Shown: positions 1 through 5,422 of the stretch, one piece after another
How positions within the stretch are numbered: position 1 is the first letter of the stretch
Layout: every line of letters starts with the position of its first letter
DNA from: Thermococci archaeon
Lineage (GTDB): Archaea > Methanobacteriota_B > Thermococci > Thermococcales > Thermococcaceae
Assembly (NCBI GenBank): GCA_003663695.1
Contig: QMUB01000048.1
Location: 1-7,786 of the forward strand
Direction of reading: 5' to 3'
DNA length: 7,786 nucleotides
Notes under the pieces: generated by a model
Seen by the model: the letters and a program-made list of their open reading frames with translations, nothing else
What the model was told of the DNA's origin: nothing
The model's database searches: none
Made by a program: the position numbers and the translations under genes

Positions 1-1
1 A

Positions 2-118
2 ACTACCCTAGGTGTCTTCATACGTATTATAGGTCTCTTTACCATGGCTATTGGAGCCCAAATGATGGTTCAGGGTGCTGGGGGGATTCTCGTTAAGATA
101 CTCCTCAACACCAGCTAG
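2..118 (+). CDS. MarC-family membrane protein, C-terminal fragment (start lies outside the window)
   Basis: The second frame is open from the left edge to a TAG at 116-118 and gives 38 residues, beginning [20 protein letters not shown]. This resembles the last membrane helix of MarC-family (UPF0056) proteins, where a VxxRIxGLxxxAIGxQM pattern precedes a short, weakly polar tail. MarC proteins are integral membrane proteins of about 200 residues with six predicted helices; their transport role is not established, and the old link to multiple antibiotic resistance was withdrawn. The hydrophobic run at residues 3-20 and the short tail ending LLNTS fit that end. The fragment is on the same strand as hisS, but a promoter-like box lies between them, so hisS need not depend on it. 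Family assignment is from memory of the motif only; the open frame itself is clear. Confidence 0.68.
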   Translation, partial: TTLGVFIRIIGLFTMAIGAQMMVQGAGGILVKILLNTS

Positions 119-125
119 AGACAAG

Positions 126-133
126 TTTTTAAG
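126..133 (+). promoter_or_regulatory. TATA-like box for hisS-NAC
   Basis: TTTTTAAG, centred near 130, sits about 36 bases before the ATG at 166. An archaeal start of transcription about 25 bases downstream would fall near 155, leaving a leader of about 10 bases that just contains the AGGTGA ribosome site. The box is not a strong consensus match, so this is a moderate call. Confidence 0.4.
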
Positions 134-134
134 G

Positions 135-155
135 TCTCCTTTCTTTTTCCTCTTA
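135..155 (+). terminator. Pyrimidine-rich tract after the MarC gene, possible terminator
   Basis: The run between the MarC stop and the hisS ribosome site is almost all T and C, with a five-T block around 145-149. Archaeal RNA polymerase commonly stops at T-rich tracts without a hairpin, so this could end the MarC transcript. It could equally be the initiator region of hisS. No hairpin is present. Confidence 0.25.
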
Positions 156-160
156 GGTGA
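155..160 (+). promoter_or_regulatory. Ribosome binding site that favours the ATG start of hisS
   Basis: AGGTGA at 155-160 lies five bases before the ATG at 166, a normal archaeal spacing. The GTG at 157, which would add three residues, lies inside this ribosome site and has none of its own. The ATG is therefore the better start. Confidence 0.6.
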
Positions 161-165
161 AGAAT

Positions 166-1482
166 ATGGCAAAGCTGGAACTAGCGAGAGTCAAAGGAAC
201 GAGAGATCTCCTTCCCGAGGATATGGTGAGGAGAAGATACGTTTTTGAGAGCATAAGAGAAGTTTTCGAAAGATACGGCTTCAGGGAGATTTTAACGCCA
301 ACATTTGAGTACACTAAGCTCTTTCAGCTGAGAAGCGGTGAAGAAGTTGTAAACCAGCTCTATGCTTTCGAGGACAAAGGGGGAAGAAACCTTTCTCTAA
401 GACCCGATTTAACTTCAAGCGTTGCAAGACTCTTTGTAAATTCATTCCAGACAGCACCAAAACCTCTTAGATGGTACTACATTACCAACATGTTCCGTTA
501 TGAAGAACCCCAAAGTGGACGCTTGAGGGAGTTCTGGCAAGCGGGCATTGAGCTAATAGGCTCTTCAAGAATTGAAGCAGATGCTGAGGTGATAGCTCTC
601 CTGATAGAGTCATATATTGCCACCGGTCTCAAGGAATTTACGGTTAATATAGGGGACAGGCTCCTCCTTGATGAGTTCGCAAGGATGCTCGGTGTAAAAG
701 ACGATATCGGGCTGATGCGTCTCATCGATAAGAAGGATAAGATGGAGAGGGAAGATTTTATTGGAGCTCTTAAGGAATTCGGGCTCGATGATAATGGAGT
801 TGAAAAGGTTTTGGCTTTGATAGAGCTTAAAGGAAAACCTGATGAAGTTCTGCCCAAAGCGTATGAACTCTTTAGGAGTGATGAAGCGAGGGAGGAGCTG
901 AAGAAGATAGAGGAAATTTTTGAGCTTTTAAAATCCTACGGGCTCTGCGAATATGCCCTGATAGACTTTGGAATTGCTAGGGGATTTGACTACTATACAA
1001 GCATAGTATTTGAAGCCATAGCTCCCAACGACCTTGGAATAGGTTCCATAGGCGGTGGAGGCAGATATGATAATCTCATAGAAGTTTTTGGGGGAAAATC
1101 CACTCCAGCAACAGGTTTTGCCATAGGTATAGAGAGATTGATTCCAATCTTGGAAAGCAAAGGTCTCTTACCCGAATTTAAGATTGGAAGCGATGTTTTC
1201 GTAGCATACATAGGAAAGGAGCTTGAGATAAGGAAGAAAGCCGTGGAAATAACCCAAGCTTTGAGAAGAGAGGGACTAAAGGCGGAATATGATGTGCGGG
1301 GGAGAAAGCTTAGAAAAGCTCTGGATTATGCAAATGCATTGAATATCCCGTGTGTTGTGATTCTCGGAAAGAGAGATCTCGAACAGGGCAGGGTTACTAT
1401 AAGGGACATGGAGAGCGGGGAGCAGTTTGAAGTTCCTCTCAATGCGATAGTGGAAAAGGTTAAAGGTCTACTGAAGAAATAA
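166..1482 (+). CDS. hisS: Histidyl-tRNA synthetase
   Basis: Cytoplasmic class II aminoacyl-tRNA synthetase that charges tRNA-His with histidine using ATP. The product has 438 residues from the ATG at 166, normal for the family (about 420-440). Visible landmarks: VKGTRDLLP near residues 9-17; motif 2 as [18 protein letters not shown] at about 110-127, with the ATP-binding arginine; the HisRS-specific ARGFDYYTS at about 271-279; GGGGRYDNL at about 296-304; and motif 3 in GFAIGIERL at about 317-325. A Rossmann-like anticodon-binding domain runs from about 343 to the end. All catalytic landmarks are intact. A GTG at 157 is in frame, but it overlaps the AGGTGA that serves the ATG. The NAC gene follows after 14 bases and is probably cotranscribed. 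HisZ (HisG partner) paralogues lack tRNA-synthetase residues and the C-terminal domain, so HisS is the secure reading. Confidence 0.97.
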   Translation: MAKLELARVKGTRDLLPEDMVRRRYVFESIREVFERYGFREILTPTFEYTKLFQLRSGEEVVNQLYAFEDKGGRNLSLRPDLTSSVARLFVNSFQTAPKPLRWYYITNMFRYEEPQSGRLREFWQAGIELIGSSRIEADAEVIALLIESYIATGLKEFTVNIGDRLLLDEFARMLGVKDDIGLMRLIDKKDKMEREDFIGALKEFGLDDNGVEKVLALIELKGKPDEVLPKAYELFRSDEAREELKKIEEIFELLKSYGLCEYALIDFGIARGFDYYTSIVFEAIAPNDLGIGSIGGGGRYDNLIEVFGGKSTPATGFAIGIERLIPILESKGLLPEFKIGSDVFVAYIGKELEIRKKAVEITQALRREGLKAEYDVRGRKLRKALDYANALNIPCVVILGKRDLEQGRVTIRDMESGEQFEVPLNAIVEKVKGLLKK

Positions 1483-1496
1483 AAATGGTGGTTGAA

Positions 1497-1835
1497 ATGA
1501 TGCCCATGAAAGGTATGAACCCAAAGCAGATGCAGAGGATGATGAAGCAACTTGGAATAAGGATGGAGGAGCTGGGAGGAGTTAAGGAAGTTGTGATAAA
1601 GCTTGAAAACAAGGAAATTATAATTAAGGAGCCGGGAGTTACAGTGATAACTGCCATGGGTGAAAAGAGTTACCAGATAGTTGGTAAAGAGGAGATTAGA
1701 GAAATTTTGAACATAAGCGAGGAAGATATAAAACTCGTCATGGAGCAGGCAGGGGTAGACTACGATAGCGCTAAAAAAGCATTGGAAGAAACAAAAGGAG
1801 ATTTAGCAGAGGCTATCCTGAAGCTTCAGGAGTGA
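1497..1835 (+). CDS. nac: Archaeal nascent polypeptide-associated complex protein (NAC)
   Basis: Homodimeric archaeal counterpart of eukaryotic alpha-NAC; it binds the ribosome near the exit tunnel and contacts nascent chains. From the ATG at 1497 it has 112 residues, typical for archaeal NAC (about 105-120). A basic, Met-rich N-terminus with [15 protein letters not shown] at 7-21 is the likely ribosome-contacting segment. The NAC beta-barrel follows at about 30-65, including [17 protein letters not shown]-terminal UBA domain spans about 73-112, with [20 protein letters not shown] and [10 protein letters not shown]. An ATG at 1485 would add four residues, but GGTGG at 1487-1491 is well placed (five bases) for the one at 1497; both remain possible. 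It follows hisS by 14 bases. Its TGA abuts the stop codon of the oppositely oriented next gene. Confidence 0.94.
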   Translation: MMPMKGMNPKQMQRMMKQLGIRMEELGGVKEVVIKLENKEIIIKEPGVTVITAMGEKSYQIVGKEEIREILNISEEDIKLVMEQAGVDYDSAKKALEETKGDLAEAILKLQE

Positions 1836-2195
1836 TCACTCCTCCCCATGCTCCTTTTCAAATGCTTCTATCGCTTTCATTAGAGGTATGAGATGCATTA
1901 GAGCGGGTCCTCCTGCCATCAGAACCGCTACTAAGCCTGCTTCTACGAGTTCTTCCTTCTTTGCACCTGCTTCAAGTGCCTTCTGTGTATGGAGGTATAT
2001 GCACCACTCACAGCCAGCAGCTATCCCAAGTGCCAGAGCTATCAGTTCTTTTTCCCTCGTGGTTAGGGCTTTGGTTTCGACAACTTCTCTAAGGAACCTT
2101 GAAAATGCGGCCATCTCTTTGGGATGGTTCTTTCCCAAAACTCCTAAAAGCTCCTCTATTTCCTTAAGTTTGATGCTAACATCCTCCCCGTTCAT
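1836..2195 (-). CDS. AhpD/carboxymuconolactone decarboxylase-like protein, probable thiol-disulfide redox protein
   Basis: A 119-residue, all-helical protein of the AhpD-like (CMD) superfamily. It carries E-x11-C-x2-C-x3-H with E50, C62, C65 and H69 (GCEWCIYLH), the catalytic arrangement known from AhpD, where the two cysteines carry disulfide-reductase activity and the Glu and His assist. REKELIALALGIAAGC before it and VEAGLVAVLMAGGPALMHL after it are typical of the fold. No signal peptide or membrane segment is evident, so it is probably cytoplasmic. Start choice: an in-frame ATG at 2228 would add 11 residues but lies within the TATA box; the ATG at 2195 has GGTGG five bases upstream and a TATA box about 35 bases upstream. 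A SurR-like site sits just beyond that box. Its physiological substrate is unknown; a peroxide- or sulfur-related role is inference. The Cys pair and context do not support a true carboxymuconolactone decarboxylase. Confidence 0.9.
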   Translation of the reverse strand: MNGEDVSIKLKEIEELLGVLGKNHPKEMAAFSRFLREVVETKALTTREKELIALALGIAAGCEWCIYLHTQKALEAGAKKEELVEAGLVAVLMAGGPALMHLIPLMKAIEAFEKEHGEE

Positions 2196-2225
2196 GGAGT
2201 CCACCGGTTTAACTTTAGAACAGAG

Positions 2226-2234
2226 CATATAAAG
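2226..2234 (-). promoter_or_regulatory. TATA box of the AhpD-like gene
   Basis: On the - strand this reads CTTTATATG, a strong archaeal TATA box, centred 35 bases before the ATG at 2195. Transcription would begin near 2205, giving a leader of about 10 bases that contains the GGTGG ribosome site. This shows that the AhpD-like gene has its own promoter even though the HEAT-protein gene lies just upstream on the same strand. Confidence 0.75.
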
Positions 2235-2238
2235 GCTT

Positions 2239-2261
2239 ATTGGGAACCAAAGGTTTTGAAC
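2239..2261. promoter_or_regulatory. SurR-like operator before the AhpD-like gene
   Basis: Two half-elements lie five bases apart: ATTgggAAC at 2239-2247 and GTTttgAAC at 2253-2261. The published SurR consensus from Pyrococcus furiosus is GTTn3AACn5GTTn3AAC. This site matches 11 of the 12 fixed bases with exact spacing; only the first G is replaced by A. It ends about five bases upstream of the TATA box of the AhpD-like gene. SurR is an ArsR-type regulator with a CxxC redox switch that binds DNA in the absence of elemental sulfur. Sites upstream of the BRE/TATA are associated with activation, so activation of this gene without sulfur is the simplest inference; no binding has been shown. Confidence 0.6.
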
Positions 2262-2273
2262 TTTTAGTATTCT

Positions 2274-3983
2274 TTAACTGGATACGTTTTCCAGAATTCT
2301 GAAAATTATCTCCTTAGCGGGCTTGGGGAGGATTTCCAGCTGTTTCTTTAAAATCGGAATTATGGGATCAAACATATGCATCCTTTCTTTGGGAATTTTT
2401 CTGGACATGGATTCGAGGAGATAAAAAGCGTGCACCATAGTTTTCCGATTCTTCAGGAAGTGCGGCATTCTCTCCATAACTTCCAATGCAATTTCATCGC
2501 TCCATCTCTTGCTGAAATAGTACTCAAAAAAGTTTAGAGCTGCAATGTTGGAGGTTTCATCCTTTGAATGGAGCCATTTTCTCATCACATCCACAATGCT
2601 CCCATCAATTTTTGTCAGATTGGCAAGCGCTCTAACCGCTTTTATCCGAATCCAGCTGTTTTTGCTTTTTGCTATATTGAAGAGCTTTGGAATCAACTGG
2701 GAGAGCTTTCTCATCTCCACCTCATCCAGTTCTTCAGAAAGTTTGTATATCTCCCTCAGGGCGTCCATTCTCTTTTCTTCCTCATCCAGCATCTCCAGTA
2801 TACTTTCAACCTTCAATTTCCCCATCCTTTCAAAATATTCTTCAAGCTTGGGGTTGCCTTTTCCTTCCTGTTCACCCTTCCACTGCTCCATCATTCTTAA
2901 TGCCTTTGGGGTTTTATGCCTCGGAACCTTAAATTCATGAAGCAGTGGGGGCTTTCCCTTTTCCGATATTTTGGGTTTTGGAAGGGCGTAAACTGGATGG
3001 GAGAGCACTAAACCCCCTATGCGGGATGGTTTATTCAAGACTCTCTCCAGCACCTCACTGAGCCATTCCAGTGTGTATTTATCCCCAATGCTTATGGCGA
3101 GGTCGATTGCCTCCATATACATGCCCCTGCTCAACAGCTCGTTTATTTTTTCAATCGCCTCTTCTCTTCTTGAACGGTAGTATTCGGAGAAAATACCCTC
3201 CAGAAGAGTTATAACCTCCTGTGCTTTCTTTCTTATTATCCAGTCTTCTTTTTTCAGGAGCTTTTTAACCTTTGTGAGTATAACTGGCAATTTTTCGATA
3301 TCTTCCTTTGTCAGGGGGAGGTATGCCAAACCCTTAATGGTCTCTAGGACAGACTCAACGATATAACTATCCTCCCTTTCGAGCAGCGCGGGAATTTTAG
3401 ATATGAGCTTTTTGATTAAATCTGTATTTTTTGAAGATCTAGCCAGGTTATACATGATTTTCATACATGCTGCAGTTATATAGGGATCATCGGAAGCTGT
3501 GGATATGTCTAACATGGAAATAACATCTTTTGAGGGATTTTCAAGGATCACATTCTCAAGAACCTCCGCAATATAGGAATGGGTGAGCTCATTGTTGGAG
3601 GAGGTTATGATATCCCTCATTTTTTGAGAGAGTAATATGAAATCTTCATTTTTTAAGGAGACCCCCATTATTAATGCTTTCAATGTTTTCAAAGCCTGTA
3701 ACTTTAGGCTTTCATCCGTGGTTCCAGCAATGTCCAAAATCTTTCCCAGCGATTTTTTAATGAGTTTTTCTCTTTCTTCCGGACCCATCTTCTTACAGAT
3801 GAGCTCAAGTGCCTTTAAAGATCTCTTCTTAACATTATCATCTTTATCATCCAAAAGCTCAACAAGAGCATAGATAACCCTCTCATCTTTTCTTGCCATA
3901 TCTACTACATCCAGCATACGCCAAGAAGTCAAGGTTTCCTTTATTTTATCCTTTAAGTTCGATTTTCCAAATATCATAGGCAT
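2274..3983 (-). CDS. HEAT/ARM-like helical repeat protein of unknown function
   Basis: I do not recognise a specific named gene. The product (up to 569 residues) is almost wholly helical, with no signal peptide or membrane segment. HEAT-like units are visible: residues 33-65 (ERVIYALVELLDDKDDNVKK then RSLKALELICKK), 92-105, 165-182, 206-222, 246-264, 442-458 (SWIRIKAVRALANLTKI) and 475-490. Residues 328-385 form a Pro/Lys-rich, probably flexible linker that splits the protein into an N-terminal array (about 1-320) and a C-terminal array (about 388-569). Such arrays usually act as protein or nucleic-acid binding scaffolds. The start is uncertain: ATG at 3983 and ATG at 3977 lack ribosome sites and would need a leaderless transcript, while a TTG at 3932 has AGGA nearby and an ATG at 3917 is also possible. 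It is divergent from hflX and upstream of the AhpD-like gene, which has its own promoter. Confidence 0.85.
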   Translation of the reverse strand: MPMIFGKSNLKDKIKETLTSWRMLDVVDMARKDERVIYALVELLDDKDDNVKKRSLKALELICKKMGPEEREKLIKKSLGKILDIAGTTDESLKLQALKTLKALIMGVSLKNEDFILLSQKMRDIITSSNNELTHSYIAEVLENVILENPSKDVISMLDISTASDDPYITAACMKIMYNLARSSKNTDLIKKLISKIPALLEREDSYIVESVLETIKGLAYLPLTKEDIEKLPVILTKVKKLLKKEDWIIRKKAQEVITLLEGIFSEYYRSRREEAIEKINELLSRGMYMEAIDLAISIGDKYTLEWLSEVLERVLNKPSRIGGLVLSHPVYALPKPKISEKGKPPLLHEFKVPRHKTPKALRMMEQWKGEQEGKGNPKLEEYFERMGKLKVESILEMLDEEEKRMDALREIYKLSEELDEVEMRKLSQLIPKLFNIAKSKNSWIRIKAVRALANLTKIDGSIVDVMRKWLHSKDETSNIAALNFFEYYFSKRWSDEIALEVMERMPHFLKNRKTMVHAFYLLESMSRKIPKERMHMFDPIIPILKKQLEILPKPAKEIIFRILENVSS

Positions 3984-3994
3984 TTATATATTGA

Positions 3995-4012
3995 ATTTAT
4001 AACTTTTAACCC
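3995..4012 (-). promoter_or_regulatory. Candidate promoter boxes of the HEAT-protein gene
   Basis: On the - strand two TATA-like boxes occur: GGGTTAAAAG (4003-4012) and TTATAAAT (3995-4002). The first is about 25 bases before the ATG at 3983 and would give a leaderless transcript; GAGAAA before it is BRE-like. The second is the better TATA match but would start transcription near 3973, after both upstream ATG codons, favouring a downstream start. The sequence alone does not settle which is used. Confidence 0.45.
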
Positions 4013-4019
4013 TTTCTCG

Positions 4020-4119
4020 CAGCACCCAAGATACTGTTAAGGACTTTTGATAATGATCTTAAAAGATAATAAAGCTACACCATTGCCATGATTATCCTAA
4101 CAGTACCAGCACCCAAAGA
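4020..4119. repeat. Direct repeats enclosing imperfect terminal inverted repeats, miniature-insertion-like
   Basis: CAGCACCCAAGA (4020-4031) recurs as CAGCACCCAAAGA (4107-4119), differing by one extra A. Just inside these copies are inverted repeats: TACTGTTAAGGA at 4032-4043 and TCCTAACAGTA at 4095-4105, which pair except for one unmatched base. The order is direct repeat, inverted repeat, about 51 bases, inverted repeat, one base, direct repeat. This is the layout of a small non-autonomous element of about 74 bases with a target duplication. The inner part contains CTTTT...AAAAG (about 4044-4065) and has no significant reading frame. It separates the promoters of the HEAT gene and hflX. A paired regulatory site is the main alternative. 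Confidence 0.45.
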
Positions 4120-4130
4120 CCTAAATATCC
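4112..4130 (+). promoter_or_regulatory. BRE/TATA-like promoter of hflX, implying a leaderless transcript
   Basis: CCAAAG (BRE-like) precedes CTAAATATCC at 4121-4130. The centre of this box lies about 26 bases before the ATG at 4151, the usual distance from TATA to the transcription start in archaea. No GGAGG- or GGTGA-like ribosome site lies in front of the ATG. Together these suggest that the hflX mRNA begins at or within a few bases of its start codon. Confidence 0.5.
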
Positions 4131-4150
4131 TTAAGAAAATCTCATGAACG

Positions 4151-5422
4151 ATGAAGGTTGTAGGAGTAATTAGACACTCTCAAAGGAAGAGGATAAATAG
4201 GGAGGAATTCAAAGAGCTATTGACCAGTGCTGGCTATGAAGTTCTGGAAATTGTGGAACAGGTCAGGGAGGAGAGCCCTCGCTATAACATTGGCAGGGGA
4301 AAGCTTGAGGAGATAAAGAACCTTGTTGAGGAGCTCAAGCCCGAGAAGGTCATATTTGCGAACCGTCTAACGCCTTCCCAGGCTTACAACCTATCAAAAG
4401 AGCTTAAAGTGGATGTAATGGATAAATGGCAGCTCGTTCTGGAAATTTTTGGAAAGAGAGCTCATTCAAAGGAAGCCAAGCTCCAGGTTGAGCTGGCAAA
4501 TCTTGAATATGAAATGCCTCTCGTAAAGGAAGCCATAAGAAGGATAAAGCTTGGAGATAGAGCAGGGTTTAAGGGTATGGGTGAGTACCAGACGCAGCAG
4601 TACCTCAAGCATATTCGCTACAGGATGGGCCGCATAAGAAAAGAGCTCGAACGGGTAAAAGAGGATAGGGCCGTGAAGAGGAAGCGGAGAGAAGAGGTAG
4701 GATTTATACTCCTTGCCCTAGCGGGATACACAAATGCCGGAAAATCTACACTTCTGAATGTCCTGGCAGGAGAAGAGCTGGAAACCAGAGATCAAATGTT
4801 CACGACACTCAGTACAACCACAAGAAACTTTAAGGTAAAGGGAAAAAAAGTTTTAATTACAGATACTGTGGGATTTATAGACAATTTGCCTCCTTTCATA
4901 GTTGAGGCATTTCATTCAACACTTGAGGAGATAATTCAGGCGGATATAATTCTCTTGGTTCTTGATGTGAGTGAGCCATGGAGTGAGATAAAGAGAAAGT
5001 TCTTAGCATCCATTCACGTTCTTAGAGAGCTGAAGGCTCTGGATAAACCCCTAATTGTTGTGCTAAACAAGAAGGATTTAACTTCAAAGGAGGATGTGGA
5101 AGATAAGAGGAAAGAAATTCTGAAGTTGAGTGGGGAGAGGGGAATCGCTCTTGATGGTGTGGCATCGGTCTCCGCCATGGAAGGCGATCTTGAGGAGCTT
5201 TTCAAAGTTTTAAATGAAGTTATACTGAACCTTCCCAAATTCCGCGTGTTTAGCATTGTTGTTGAGGATAGCGAAACTGTTCCAAAGGTGCTATCCCTTT
5301 TGAGGGAAATAGGGGAAATAATTGACGTCAAATATGGAGAAAAAACCTGGATAATCGCGTATATTCAGATGGGGATGATAAAAGAACTCACAAAGCTGGG
5401 AATTGAAATACGGGCGAATTAG
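4151..5422 (+). CDS. hflX: Ribosome-associated GTPase HflX
   Basis: HflX-family GTPase of 423 residues, normal length. In bacteria HflX binds the 50S subunit and splits stalled or idle ribosomes; archaeal homologues have the same GTPase but their role is less well worked out. The N-terminal HflX domain is at about 1-130, with YNIGRGKLEEIK and VIFANRLTPSQ. The family signature KEAKLQVELANLEYEMP is at about 107-123, followed by a charged helical linker (about 150-182). The G domain contains G1 GYTNAGKST (192-200), a switch I region FTTLSTTTR (217-225), G3 DTVGF (238-242), G4 NKKD (306-309) and G5 SVSA (339-342). A short C-terminal domain follows from about 363. The glycine-rich loop reads GMGEYQ, where bacteria have GPGETQ. 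There is no ribosome site before the ATG. Its stop overlaps that of the convergent phosphate transporter gene. Confidence 0.95.
   Translation: MKVVGVIRHSQRKRINREEFKELLTSAGYEVLEIVEQVREESPRYNIGRGKLEEIKNLVEELKPEKVIFANRLTPSQAYNLSKELKVDVMDKWQLVLEIFGKRAHSKEAKLQVELANLEYEMPLVKEAIRRIKLGDRAGFKGMGEYQTQQYLKHIRYRMGRIRKELERVKEDRAVKRKRREEVGFILLALAGYTNAGKSTLLNVLAGEELETRDQMFTTLSTTTRNFKVKGKKVLITDTVGFIDNLPPFIVEAFHSTLEEIIQADIILLVLDVSEPWSEIKRKFLASIHVLRELKALDKPLIVVLNKKDLTSKEDVEDKRKEILKLSGERGIALDGVASVSAMEGDLEELFKVLNEVILNLPKFRVFSIVVEDSETVPKVLSLLREIGEIIDVKYGEKTWIIAYIQMGMIKELTKLGIEIRAN

Noticed and set aside
498..857. Antisense open frame inside hisS, and similar ones in hflX, porG and vorD
   Set aside because: The opposite strand encodes secure protein families at every position; the antisense products are Ser-rich low-complexity sequence.
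876..905. GTGATGA followed by CTGA in hisS, similar to box C/D of a guide RNA
   Set aside because: The C'/D' and terminal stem are missing, and the sequence is explained by conserved coding for SDEAREELK. No C/D candidate was found in the intergenic gaps.
2545..2940. Long open frames on the + strand inside the HEAT-protein gene
   Set aside because: They are antisense shadows rich in Ser, Phe and Leu, caused by the Glu/Lys-rich code of the real gene.
4088..4147. A 19-codon open frame (MIILTVPAPKDLNILKKIS) just upstream of and in frame with hflX
   Set aside because: It has no ribosome site, overlaps the hflX TATA box and part of the repeat structure, and ends four bases before the hflX ATG. 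It is too short to tell from chance, though it could be a relic of a longer HflX N-terminus.
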